Shown here piece after piece: positions 14,330-22,412 of a stretch of DNA of 43,821 bases. Where the stretch lies: IMG/VR virus record IMGVR_UViG_3300044998_000297, positions 1-43,821 of that record. One strand, given 5' to 3'. The DNA is from a virus. The notes beneath the pieces were generated by a model. That model was not told where the DNA came from, ran no database searches, and was given only the letters and a program-made list of their open reading frames with translations. A program made the translations under genes and the position numbers. Position 1 is the stretch's first letter. Every line of letters begins with the position of its first letter.

Positions 14330-14728
14330 ATGAAAAAGCGACCTGTACACCTTTCGACCGGAGAATGGATCTGGATACCAGAAAATCAAGACCATCCGGA
14401 GCTCGAATCCAATAGAAGCAAGAAAAGCGAAAAACAAATCGAAAGGCAAATCAAGAGAGAAACGAGACGAAGAGTCCGTGAAATCCTTGATAACATACCC
14501 CACGATTGCGGCAATTGCAAATTTCACGATTATAGCCAAGGGCAAATGATCAAACGAGAATTTGGTACGTGCGAGAAATACAAATTGAGCAATCGACTTG
14601 TAAATCGACCGACCGATCCAGGTTGCGAACATTGGCAAGTTAAAAGCGAAGCTAGAAGAAACACCGAGTTGAAAGCTCAAGATAATACCATCAAAAAGAT
14701 TTCTAACATCAAAATCACCAGAAGATGA
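14330..14728 (+). CDS. four-cysteine zinc-binding-like protein, 132 aa, leaderless
   Basis: The start is the ATG six bases after the -10 box; the earlier in-frame ATG at 14300 lies upstream of the promoter. A central Asp-Cys-Gly-Asn-Cys-Lys-Phe knuckle, Gly-Thr-Cys-Glu-Lys-Tyr and Asp-Pro-Gly-Cys-Glu-His-Trp give a Cys-x2-Cys...Cys...Cys pattern that recurs in small phage and bacterial proteins and probably binds zinc or an iron-sulfur cluster. The N- and C-terminal flanks are basic. It ends in an ATGA overlap with the polymerase gene, so it may modulate replication. The specific function is unknown. Confidence 0.6.
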   Translation: MKKRPVHLSTGEWIWIPENQDHPELESNRSKKSEKQIERQIKRETRRRVREILDNIPHDCGNCKFHDYSQGQMIKREFGTCEKYKLSNRLVNRPTDPGCEHWQVKSEARRNTELKAQDNTIKKISNIKITRR

Positions 14729-17700
14729 ATTTCGTCCATCTACACGCCCACTCAACGTTCTCGTTCCTCGACGGATATGGGACCCCTGAGCAAATAAGAG
14801 ATCGTATTATTGAGCTAGGTCAAAAGGCCGTAGCCGTAACTGATCACGGATCTATTTTTGGATATGTCCCTTACAATAAAGCTTTTCGTAAAAGTGGAAT
14901 CAAAGTAATCTACGGTATTGAAGCATATATTGTAGACGATTTGAGAGAAAGGACACGAAATCAAGAGTCTTTTGACGGCGTTCCTCATATTACAATACTT
15001 GCGAAAGACATTGAAGGCTATAGAAATTTGCTTCGGTTGAATCGTTTGTCCTGGGAAGAAGGCTTTTACTATAAACCGAGGATAGACCATCAAGCATTGA
15101 TCACTCATCAAAAAGGTTTAATTGTTTTGTCCGGGTGTCCAACAGGATATCCTACTCGATACATCGATGGCGGAATGGTTGAAAAGGCTAGATCCCATAT
15201 CGAATTCTTAAGAAATAATATCGAGCATTACTATATCGAGCTGACTCCAGCGCCTGATTATGCTCCAAGTTATAAAGCAATTCCTTATTTGATGAGATGG
15301 GCAATAGAGCTTGGAATACCGCCAGTAGCGACAGCAGATGCTCATTTTCCTAGACCAGAGGACTCGATAGCCCAAGACATTCTTCTTTGTGCTGGAACAG
15401 ATCAAAAAATATTTAGCCAATCACGAAAACTAAAGATACCATCTTATTTTTATTATTGCGACGCTGAAGAAGTTTTTCAAAGGCTTTTAACCGTAGGTTA
15501 CTCAACACCTTTAGCCGATCAATTATATGTAGAAAAAGATTGGTATCGATCGGCTGTTAACAACAGCTCAATCATTGCTGATATGGTCGATGTTGAACTT
15601 CCAAGAGCAACGTCCGTCTCTTTTCCCGGAATACCAGAGGGCAAAACTCAAGACCAATATCTTTTCGACCTTTTAACAGAAGGATTTATAAAAAAGGTTC
15701 AAACGGGAATCATTCCACACGACCAACAAGAGAGATACTGGGCCCAATGTTGTGAGGAATATAACATATTGGTTTCCAAAGGTTTTAGCGATTACATACT
15801 CGCGACAGTAGACGTTATAACCTATATGAAAAACAAAGGAAACATAGTTGTCTGTCGCGGGTCGGCAGGGGGCTCCTGTTTGCTTTGGGTTCTAAATGCT
15901 TCTACAGTCGACCCAATTAAAAACAACTTGTCATTTGATCGGTTCTACGATAGAAATAGACAAGACCCACCAGATGTCGATATTGATTTTGGGTCATCTC
16001 ACAGGGGAGAAGTAATTGACTATTTGTTCAATAAATATGGCTCTCAAAAGTGTAGTCAAATTAGTTCAATATCAACTCTTGGGCCTAAGGGCGCACTTCA
16101 AGACACAGCCAAAGTTTTAGGAATATCACGAGATAAATTTAGCGACTTGTCTGAGATTTTAGATGGTGTTAAATTTGTTGACGAATCAATATTAGAATCA
16201 ATTAGATCCTCGGAATCTGGTAAATGTCTGGTTGATATGCCAGACTTAAATCTCTTCATCAAAATTATTGGTCAATATCGTCACAGTTCTAAGCACGCGG
16301 CTGGCGTTTTAATTGCAAAAGAAAACATTGATGACATCGTAGGGATTACTCTAGGGGCAGATAAGAGGCCCGTTGCGACAGTCGATAAGCACGGAGCAGC
16401 AGAACTCGGATTTCTTAAAATGGACATCCTTGGAGTTACGGCTCTTGATAGTCTATCGTATGCAGCCCAAAAAATAGGAAACGGATCGTCCGATTGGATT
16501 GAATATATTCCAGAAAATGATCCAAAAACCCTAGAAACGTTAAATAGTAAAAGACTCGTTTCTATATTTCAGCTAGAAGGGTATTCCGCCGAGATGGTCG
16601 TTCGGCAAATTGGGATATCATCGTTTGACGACATCGTTGCAGCATCCGCTCTTTGTCGACCGGGACCAAAAGATTGGATTCCAACGTATAAATATCACAA
16701 AGAAAATCCAGAGGAATTTGAGAGATGGATTCTTTCGATACACCCTGTAGCTGCTGAGATTGTAAGAAGCACATACGGTCTAGTCGTTTATCAAGAACAA
16801 GTTATGGCATTGGCCGAAAAGCTAGCTAAATTTAATATGGTGGATGTTCATAAGCTCCGTAAAGGAGTTTCATCGTCTGCTGGCGATGCATGGTTCGCCG
16901 AATGGTCCACCAAATTCATAGACGGTTGCCTTCAGAATGGCGTCTCTGCACAAGAAGCTAAACATTGGTGGGAATCTATCCAAACACACTCGCATTATTC
17001 GTTCAATAGAGCTCACTGTACGACTTATGCAGACGTTGCCTATAAACAAGCGTACATCAAAACGTATTGGCCATCTATCTTTTACGAAGCCGAATTGATT
17101 TTTCAGGAAAAAGAAACAAAAACACGACGTCTAATAAAAGAATTCGTTTCTATCGGTGGGAAAGTTGTCCCAATCCATCATAAGTATAGTCAAGAAAAAT
17201 TCTCATCACATGATGGAGTTCTTTATGGTGGGCTTGAGTCTATTAAGGGTGTAGGCTCTGTGTCTGCTAAAAAGATTAGGGAGAAAGGACCCTATAATTC
17301 TTGGCCAGAATTCATTGAGGCTTTACCTAAGGGCTCTAGATCGGTTGTAGAGCACATTTATGCTGGTGGAAAAAACAATATTTGTGAAACACTTTATGCT
17401 TTTCCGTGGTCAGTTGTGACTAATACAGACGAAGAACTTGAATCAATGAGGGAGCAAAGAAATGCTGTTTCGCCAAGATATTATTCTGTCGTTACGCCTG
17501 ACCACGGTCAAACTTTAATTTGCGGATACGTTAGTGAACTCAGTGTCGATTACGAACGAATCAGTTTTAGTATCGAAGACGAAGTTCATTCTATCCCCGT
17601 AAGAGTAGCCAGAAAAAAGGTAGGTAATTTCCAGCACCTTAAGAAAATTCCAAATGGATCATACGTTTGCGCCAAAGGAAGATTCTATAATTCGTCACTG

Positions 17701-17760
17701 TTCGTTGAAAATGTTGAGGTCCTAAAATATCCATGTCAATTCACACAGACATCTCACTAA
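14725..17760 (+). CDS. dnaE: DNA polymerase III alpha subunit (DnaE-type replicative polymerase)
   Basis: A 1011-residue C-family polymerase. The PHP domain opens with Val-His5-Leu-His7-Ala-His9-Ser and continues with Val-Thr-Asp-His-Gly and Ala-Asp-Ala-His. The palm has Pro-Asp417-Val-Asp419-Ile-Asp421-Phe and, further on, Leu-Lys-Met-Asp-Ile-Leu-Gly, the three-aspartate site. His-Ser-Ser-Lys-His-Ala-Ala-Gly-Val-Leu-Ile is a typical finger segment. A C-terminal OB-like domain is visible near residues 925-1000. It is shorter than E. coli DnaE (1160 residues), with the C-terminal tau-binding region reduced. E. coli has Arg where this protein has His7, so its PHP site may be active in proofreading; no separate DnaQ is visible in the window. 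It overlaps its neighbours on both sides. Confidence 0.93.
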   Translation: MNFVHLHAHSTFSFLDGYGTPEQIRDRIIELGQKAVAVTDHGSIFGYVPYNKAFRKSGIKVIYGIEAYIVDDLRERTRNQESFDGVPHITILAKDIEGYRNLLRLNRLSWEEGFYYKPRIDHQALITHQKGLIVLSGCPTGYPTRYIDGGMVEKARSHIEFLRNNIEHYYIELTPAPDYAPSYKAIPYLMRWAIELGIPPVATADAHFPRPEDSIAQDILLCAGTDQKIFSQSRKLKIPSYFYYCDAEEVFQRLLTVGYSTPLADQLYVEKDWYRSAVNNSSIIADMVDVELPRATSVSFPGIPEGKTQDQYLFDLLTEGFIKKVQTGIIPHDQQERYWAQCCEEYNILVSKGFSDYILATVDVITYMKNKGNIVVCRGSAGGSCLLWVLNASTVDPIKNNLSFDRFYDRNRQDPPDVDIDFGSSHRGEVIDYLFNKYGSQKCSQISSISTLGPKGALQDTAKVLGISRDKFSDLSEILDGVKFVDESILESIRSSESGKCLVDMPDLNLFIKIIGQYRHSSKHAAGVLIAKENIDDIVGITLGADKRPVATVDKHGAAELGFLKMDILGVTALDSLSYAAQKIGNGSSDWIEYIPENDPKTLETLNSKRLVSIFQLEGYSAEMVVRQIGISSFDDIVAASALCRPGPKDWIPTYKYHKENPEEFERWILSIHPVAAEIVRSTYGLVVYQEQVMALAEKLAKFNMVDVHKLRKGVSSSAGDAWFAEWSTKFIDGCLQNGVSAQEAKHWWESIQTHSHYSFNRAHCTTYADVAYKQAYIKTYWPSIFYEAELIFQEKETKTRRLIKEFVSIGGKVVPIHHKYSQEKFSSHDGVLYGGLESIKGVGSVSAKKIREKGPYNSWPEFIEALPKGSRSVVEHIYAGGKNNICETLYAFPWSVVTNTDEELESMREQRNAVSPRYYSVVTPDHGQTLICGYVSELSVDYERISFSIEDEVHSIPVRVARKKVGNFQHLKKIPNGSYVCAKGRFYNSSLFVENVEVLKYPCQFTQTSH

Positions 17761-18971
17761 TCTCGTCGGTTTTATCTAATGGTTTCGCTCCTGTAAACCA
17801 AGAGGAGTATGGTGCTCCCTTAAACTCTATAAAGCACTTTTCCTATAGTTCAATATCGACCTTTTTGTCATGCCCAAGGCATTGGGCCGCTGCTTATTTA
17901 TTTAAGATGAGGACCCCGCCTGGCATTTATGCCGAAATTGGAACGGCGATGCACAAGTCAGTTGAAGAATCAACGAAGCAAAACACTTTGGTTATTGACC
18001 CTTCAGTCTTTAAAGTCGTTAAAGAAGACGAAGTGGATAACCTTAAGCGATACATCGGTAAAAACCTTGCACGTGTTGGAAACGTTACTGGCGTTGAAAA
18101 GAAATTTCAAATCAGTGTTCTTGAAGAAGCTCCACCTCTTCTCGGGTTTATCGACCAGGAAGAATATTATCCGTCTGTGAATTATGTGGTTGTTCACGAC
18201 CATAAGTCTAATCGGAGAATTGAAAATACTGAAGCGTGGAGAAATAAACTTCAGCATAAAATTTACGCTTTCGCTACTAGAAAAACTTATCCCGGGATTT
18301 CTAGAGTGAGAGGAAGAGTCGGATACATCAATTATCCAGACGTCGAAATCGAATGGGAGATTCCTGTTGAGTCCGATCAAGATGTTTACAACGCGTTTCG
18401 GCGAGTCTGGTTTTCTGCTCTAACGTATGTCAATTGGAATGACAGCAATCCGACACGACTCAGAGATTTTCCGGCAACTCCTCATTCCGACTGTAAATAT
18501 TGCCCATTAGCCGAAGTGTGCCAAGAGAGAATATCGAAAGCTACTACTAATGACTTGAGACAAATCAAAGCCGTGAGAGATTTTGAAGATGCGTACCTCG
18601 AAGCGAAGTCGATAAAAGAAGCAGTAGATGCGGACATAGAAATCCTTGAGAAAAAAATTCTAGAGAAGAGAGACCAACTTAGAAAATTAGCCGTTATTCA
18701 AGAAACCAGTAGCCGAAGATCAGTTGATTTTGAGAACGCTTACACGGAAATTATTTCTCTGGCTCAACAACACGCGCTCGAGACTGGAGATTCTTCGCCT
18801 CTCGACGAGTTTTACAGAATGAGAAACGAAATTTTCAGTGTCAAAGTCGGAGCTGTCGAAAAGTTCGTGCGAAAGTTCAAAGAAGAGATCGGAATCCCGA
18901 AGATTGAATTTAGTACTTCCTACAACGAAAAAGACGTCATCGTTTTGAAGAGCGAGGTCAAAAACGATTAA
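17733..18971 (+). CDS. Cas4/AddB-like PD-(D/E)XK nuclease with Fe-S cysteine set
   Basis: A 412-residue protein with a RecB-type nuclease signature: Tyr-Ser-Ser-Ile-Ser-Thr-Phe-Leu-Ser-Cys-Pro-Arg-His-Trp (38-51), Gly-Thr-Ala-Met-His74, Gly-Phe-Ile-Asp141, Val-His-Asp156-His-Lys158 and Gln174-His-Lys-Ile-Tyr. Cys47, Cys254, Cys257 and Cys263 are spaced C...C-x2-C-x5-C, the four-cysteine iron-sulfur pattern of Cas4 and AddB. After residue 270 a charged coiled-coil-like region extends the protein beyond the usual phage exonuclease. It most likely acts as a 5' or 3' exonuclease in phage recombination with the Sak4-like ATPase and ssDNA-binding protein. Its start overlaps the polymerase end by 28 bp. 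Confidence 0.8.
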   Translation: MSIHTDISLISSVLSNGFAPVNQEEYGAPLNSIKHFSYSSISTFLSCPRHWAAAYLFKMRTPPGIYAEIGTAMHKSVEESTKQNTLVIDPSVFKVVKEDEVDNLKRYIGKNLARVGNVTGVEKKFQISVLEEAPPLLGFIDQEEYYPSVNYVVVHDHKSNRRIENTEAWRNKLQHKIYAFATRKTYPGISRVRGRVGYINYPDVEIEWEIPVESDQDVYNAFRRVWFSALTYVNWNDSNPTRLRDFPATPHSDCKYCPLAEVCQERISKATTNDLRQIKAVRDFEDAYLEAKSIKEAVDADIEILEKKILEKRDQLRKLAVIQETSSRRSVDFENAYTEIISLAQQHALETGDSSPLDEFYRMRNEIFSVKVGAVEKFVRKFKEEIGIPKIEFSTSYNEKDVIVLKSEVKND

Positions 18972-18980
18972 AAAGTTAGG

Positions 18981-19046
18981 TTTCTGAATTGAAAATCAAA
19001 GAATTTTCTCAGAAAATCAAAAAAGTTGTGTACTTTTTGAGAAAAT
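18981..19046. promoter_or_regulatory. AT-rich region with nested inverted repeats
   Basis: TTTCTGA (18981-18987) pairs with TCAGAAA (19009-19015). GAAAAT (18991-18996) pairs with ATTTTC (19003-19008). ATTTTCTCA (19003-19011) also pairs with TGAGAAAAT (19038-19046). The shared arm allows alternative pairing. Lying just upstream of the promoter at 19051, it could hold operator sites. Confidence 0.5.
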
Positions 19047-19050
19047 GGTG

Positions 19051-19056
19051 TAGAAT
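19051..19056 (+). promoter_or_regulatory. promoter -10 box for the DUF932-like gene
   Basis: GTGTAGAAT with TAGAAT at 19051-19056. The leader to the ATG at 19093 is about 30 bases and contains a TCCAC/GTGGA mini-hairpin and a GGAAGGA ribosome-binding site at 19078-19084. The GGTGTANAAT string resembles the leaderless promoters but the spacing does not. Confidence 0.55.
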
Positions 19057-19092
19057 CTATCTACTCCACAAACGAGTGGAAGGATTAAGAAA

Positions 19093-20145
19093 ATGGAAAA
19101 CACAACCGTAGAGCGATCCGTCGACATTCAATCTGACAAGCCCTGGTCTAGCTGGCCACAACCGAAAACCGTTGAGGTTGCGCTTCGAGATCTCGTCGTC
19201 GAGAATAAGTCTGGTTCGCTCGTCCTTAAGAGTTCTGAAATCGAAAACGAAATCAAAATCGCCGATCAACAAGCTCTTCAACAACTCGGATGGAACGTCG
19301 GGTTCCCGGCGGATTTCGTCTCGAAGCTCGATTCAGATCTTGCAAAGGAAGTCATCAACAGCCGAATTCTTTCGGCTGCTTCAGACGCCAAGAATCGAAA
19401 GTTGAATTTCATCACCGAAGGAGACGAAGAGCAAGAGCTCAAGGCCATCACTTCCACTCGGCGCTCAGCTATCAGCCACCGGGTTGCGGCTCAAGCATTC
19501 TTCGACGCTTTCTCGGAGAAGTTTGAAGAAGCGACAGTTGATTACACATACATCAACGGTCGGTCAACCGTTCGGCTTTTGGCTGGCGTTCAAAGCGAAA
19601 TTACGTCAGGTGTCGGTGATATCATTAGCCACGGAGCTGAGTTGAATCACGTTTATGGGAACGAACTTGAACTCAGCACATACGCCAACCGGTTAGTATG
19701 TTTGAATGGAGCATATTCTCCAGTCGGTAAAGCTTCTCACCGATCTGCGAGTGAAGTAACAATCGATGCCCAAATCGATTGGATCTTCAATACAATCTCT
19801 GAAATCGATAAGATTTTCGAAGATAATATCAACCGATCTCGAGAAATGGCGGCGACTACCTTTACGGGCTCTTGGCGAGAAGCTCTTCGAACCCGGATGA
19901 AGGCCATGGGAGTTCCGTCTCGCTTCTATAACGAAGTCTATGAGGCCTTCGAGCAAGAGCCTGGGCAAACGGAATGGCATCTTTACAATGCGGTTACTCG
20001 AGCAGCGACCCACAGTGAAAAGATTGATCGTTCAAACGGGCGAAGAATCCAATCTCTTGCGGGGTCTTACGTCCACGGATTCGAACTAGTTACGGCAAAA
20101 GTTCCTGGAATTGTAGCCAAAGCTGGAGGATTCGAACTAGTCTAA
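19093..20145 (+). CDS. DUF932-like phage protein, 350 aa
   Basis: The protein begins with a polar segment, then has the pattern I associate with DUF932-type phage and plasmid proteins: an Arg-Ser-Ala-Ile-Ser-His-Arg-Val stretch, a Tyr-Ile-Asn-Gly-Arg-Ser strand, Val-Cys-Leu-Asn-Gly-Ala in the middle and a helical C-terminal half. The biochemical role of that family is unknown; its genes usually lie near recombination genes. The coding DNA is richer in G+C than its neighbours (34 of 60 bases from 19261 by hand count), suggesting high expression or separate origin. It has its own promoter and strong GGAAGGA and is followed by a perfect hairpin. Family membership is moderately likely. Confidence 0.5.
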   Translation: MENTTVERSVDIQSDKPWSSWPQPKTVEVALRDLVVENKSGSLVLKSSEIENEIKIADQQALQQLGWNVGFPADFVSKLDSDLAKEVINSRILSAASDAKNRKLNFITEGDEEQELKAITSTRRSAISHRVAAQAFFDAFSEKFEEATVDYTYINGRSTVRLLAGVQSEITSGVGDIISHGAELNHVYGNELELSTYANRLVCLNGAYSPVGKASHRSASEVTIDAQIDWIFNTISEIDKIFEDNINRSREMAATTFTGSWREALRTRMKAMGVPSRFYNEVYEAFEQEPGQTEWHLYNAVTRAATHSEKIDRSNGRRIQSLAGSYVHGFELVTAKVPGIVAKAGGFELV

Positions 20146-20156
20146 AGTTTCAAAAC

Positions 20157-20183
20157 GAGCGGAAGGTTAATAGCCTTCCGCTC
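20157..20183 (+). terminator. perfect 10-bp hairpin after the DUF932-like gene
   Basis: GAGCGGAAGG (20157-20166) and CCTTCCGCTC (20174-20183) form a perfect, stable stem with a 7-base loop. There is no T-run, and the next gene's ATG follows 16 bases later with a GGAG in between. It may partly terminate, or protect the upstream mRNA from 3' decay, separating two expression levels in one operon. Confidence 0.6.
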
Positions 20184-20198
20184 AAATGGAGAAAATCA

Positions 20199-20525
20199 AT
20201 GCAGGCAAATACATACCTCAAGATGAATCTGACCGACGACCAATTGGTGACCCTTAACAAGGCTGCTTACGGTGAAGACGGTCGAGCAAGCCGACAACAA
20301 GTTCGTGCTTTCGTTGGTACCGTCGTTAAGAACGCTTTCGAGCAAATCGGAATTCCAGCGGAGTTCCAAAATGCAGACGAGATTTTTATCGACCCTGACA
20401 ATCAAAAGAAGCGAGGTCGACCTCGAAAGAATACATCCCACGATGATTCTAAAACGTCCTCTGTCAACGAATCCGAAGACGAAGACGGTGGTACGGAAGC
20501 CGCTGAGGAATACGGAGAAGAGTAA
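20199..20525 (+). CDS. AT-hook protein, 108 aa
   Basis: Residues 70-77, Lys-Lys-Arg-Gly-Arg-Pro-Arg-Lys, are a textbook AT-hook, which inserts into the minor groove of AT-rich DNA. The first 60 residues form a small helical domain with a Ser-Arg-Gln-Gln-Val-Arg helix. The last 28 are Ser/Asp/Glu-rich and strongly acidic. The mix of an AT-hook and an acidic tail suggests a DNA-organising or regulatory protein. It lies between the DUF932-like gene and the dUTPase-like gene, and the latter starts on its stop codon (TAATG). The AT-hook is clear; the function is inferred. Confidence 0.65.
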   Translation: MQANTYLKMNLTDDQLVTLNKAAYGEDGRASRQQVRAFVGTVVKNAFEQIGIPAEFQNADEIFIDPDNQKKRGRPRKNTSHDDSKTSSVNESEDEDGGTEAAEEYGEE

Positions 20526-21016
20526 TGGATCGCCTGGGTGAAATATTTTCACTTCAGGCAAAATTGATCGACCGGCTAGGGACTAAAACCGCCGGTCGAT
20601 TGATTTTTCCAGAAAGTGAAATTAACGACGGCCAAGAAAATGTTTGCGATATCGCGACGCTATCTAATCATAAAGACAGTTTATGTGATATTGAAACAGG
20701 GCAAACTGTAGAATTTGCTTTGTATGAAGAAATTCAGCAGTCCACTCGCAAGATGATCGCTGAGGCGTCTGAGATTCTAGATTGGACTCCTTGGAAGCCG
20801 TGGTCTAAACAGCTCGGTAACAAGTCGCCTGATTTTCCAATTGAAAAACACTTTTCGGAAGAACACCTTAGGGAAATAAGAATGGAAGTTGTTGACCAAC
20901 TGCATTTCGTCATTGAAGCCGCTCAAATCCTTGGTATGTCCTCCGATGATTTGTATCAAATGTATCTTGAGAAAAACGGGATTAACCATCAACGACAAGA
21001 CTCTGGAAAATACTAA
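20525..21016 (+). CDS. all-alpha dUTPase/dCTPase-like nucleotide pyrophosphohydrolase
   Basis: A 163-residue protein with the all-alpha NTP pyrophosphatase pattern: an N-terminal Phe-Ser-Leu-Gln-Ala-Lys-Leu helix; Glu-Glu-Ile-Gln... Glu-Ala-Ser-Glu with Trp-Thr-Pro-Trp-Lys-Pro-Trp; then Glu-Val-Val-Asp-Gln-Leu-His-Phe, Leu-Gly-Met-Ser and Asn-His-Gln-Arg-Gln-Asp-Ser-Gly-Lys-Tyr near the end. Acidic residues in the two helix pairs bind magnesium. These dimeric enzymes cut dUTP to dUMP, and T4 gp56 of the same fold also destroys dCTP. Given the downstream modification genes, a dCTPase or dual role is plausible. The family is secure; substrate preference cannot be read from sequence. Confidence 0.8.
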   Translation: MDRLGEIFSLQAKLIDRLGTKTAGRLIFPESEINDGQENVCDIATLSNHKDSLCDIETGQTVEFALYEEIQQSTRKMIAEASEILDWTPWKPWSKQLGNKSPDFPIEKHFSEEHLREIRMEVVDQLHFVIEAAQILGMSSDDLYQMYLEKNGINHQRQDSGKY

Positions 21017-22191
21017 TGGAAATAGGCATTTGCGCTCACGCTAATTTACATGGGCCCGCGAATGCTCCGACCGACAATGCGAGGAGGCACCACCTCCTCG
21101 TAAATTACATTAAGTCGGTTTTCGGAGTGAGCCCTCATTGGTTTCAATTCAAGGCTTTAAATGGCCAATTGACACCTAATCTTCACGACCCTCTTGAAAT
21201 CGAAGCTTTTTCTAACGTCATTCATTATGGCGATTCAATGAGAGAGTTGTGTGAACAAAGTATGGACGCTTTTACTAAGTTAAAATCAGCAAACTTCCAT
21301 ACTTATAATTTTGATCCACTTTCACTTCAATATCAACTCCCAAAATTAGATGTCCTTGTGATGTTTGCTACTAGTCAAATAACTCCTAGTTATTCGATGG
21401 TTGCACTTCTAAAATTGCTGACCGATATCAATCCAAAGCTAAGTTTGGTTCTCATCGACCAGGATTTATCACATGGTTCAATAACTTCAAAAATAAGAAA
21501 ATGGAAATCTCAAGCTCCTGACTTGAAAATACACGTTATTCATGACAATTTCAAAAAAGACAAATCGGTTGACATTGTATCGAGTCAATCTCACATGGCT
21601 TTTCCATACATTGATTCTTTCGAAAGAGAAATTCTGACCTACGGTTATAAACCTGAAGTTGCTTACATTGGAAACGATTACGACCGAAGAGAAGTCATGC
21701 AGTTATTCTTCCAAGGGCCAGAGGTTCATTGGTACGGTCGAAAAAAGAAAGACTTCGATGAAGAGTGTCCGACGAACTGTATTCATCACGGCCCGTTTAA
21801 GTGGGAAGTGCCTATTGAAGACAAATATCGAGAACACACGTTCGGAATTAATATAAGCCGTGAGAAATACTATAAGAGAAGGCAGTATTCCCCTCGGTTT
21901 CTCGAGATTACTCAGTCTGGAGTCCCGTTCTTTTCACATTCCAAGTACGCCAACGCCGCTTCATTCACTACTGAATTTTTTGTTGTAGATGGATATAGCG
22001 ATCTTTTCCAGAAATTACATATTGCTTGTCAATCTGATTCTTTTTGTGCCGATACCGCAGCTTACCAACGTCAAGCAATCAAGTCAATTTTTTCTCCAGA
22101 AAGATGGCTCGATACGATTGGTACCGTTATCAACGGGGCCTATCATCAAATGGAAGGATTTTCTATCAACCATTACGAAGGAATACTATGA
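21016..22191 (+). CDS. GT-B-like glycosyltransferase
   Basis: The 391-residue product looks like a two-lobed GT-B glycosyltransferase of the CgeB/DUF3880 type. The N-terminal lobe has Rossmann-like strands (Leu-Asp-Val-Leu-Val-Met-Phe, Leu-Ser-Leu-Val-Leu-Ile-Asp). The second lobe starts around 216-225 with Ala-Tyr-Ile-Gly-Asn-Asp-Tyr-Asp-Arg-Arg, then Val-His-Trp-Tyr-Gly-Arg. A donor-binding stretch near 287-310 has Tyr-Ser-Pro-Arg-Phe-Leu-Glu-Ile-Thr-Gln-Ser-Gly-Val-Pro. In such enzymes this Glu contacts the sugar nucleotide. It is coupled to the dUTPase-like gene by TAATG and followed by the kinase, deaminase and thymidylate-synthase-family genes, so modified DNA bases are its most likely acceptor. 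A wall or virion sugar acceptor remains possible. Confidence 0.62.
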   Translation: MEIGICAHANLHGPANAPTDNARRHHLLVNYIKSVFGVSPHWFQFKALNGQLTPNLHDPLEIEAFSNVIHYGDSMRELCEQSMDAFTKLKSANFHTYNFDPLSLQYQLPKLDVLVMFATSQITPSYSMVALLKLLTDINPKLSLVLIDQDLSHGSITSKIRKWKSQAPDLKIHVIHDNFKKDKSVDIVSSQSHMAFPYIDSFEREILTYGYKPEVAYIGNDYDRREVMQLFFQGPEVHWYGRKKKDFDEECPTNCIHHGPFKWEVPIEDKYREHTFGINISREKYYKRRQYSPRFLEITQSGVPFFSHSKYANAASFTTEFFVVDGYSDLFQKLHIACQSDSFCADTAAYQRQAIKSIFSPERWLDTIGTVINGAYHQMEGFSINHYEGIL

Positions 22192-22412
22192 AAAACATCC
22201 AAGAGCTTATAGAAGAAGCCAAGCAAGAACCCCCCAGAACCGTCTCTCGTGATCTTTTAGATCACGTGCCTGTTTCCATACGGCCACCTAAAGAAAAAGT
22301 GCAGAGAGATGGTTCTAGACGTTCTTTCTCAAACTATCACAAACTTTTAGATACATTTATCAATATGGATACGCTGATGTTAAAGACCCTGAAGGAGACA
22401 AAATCGTGTTAG
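22188..22412 (+). CDS. hypothetical protein, 74 aa
   Basis: The ATG overlaps the glycosyltransferase stop by four bases. The product is hydrophilic and basic in the middle (Pro-Pro-Lys-Glu-Lys-Val), with a helical C-terminal half ending Cys. No family recognised. It overlaps the kinase start by 7 bp and could be a small subunit or adaptor of either neighbour. Confidence 0.55.
   Translation: MKNIQELIEEAKQEPPRTVSRDLLDHVPVSIRPPKEKVQRDGSRRSFSNYHKLLDTFINMDTLMLKTLKETKSC

Noticed and set aside
20157-20183. Hairpin as a proven intrinsic terminator
   Set aside because: The stem is perfect but no T-run follows and the next coupled gene starts 16 bases later; listed only as a possible terminator or mRNA stabiliser.
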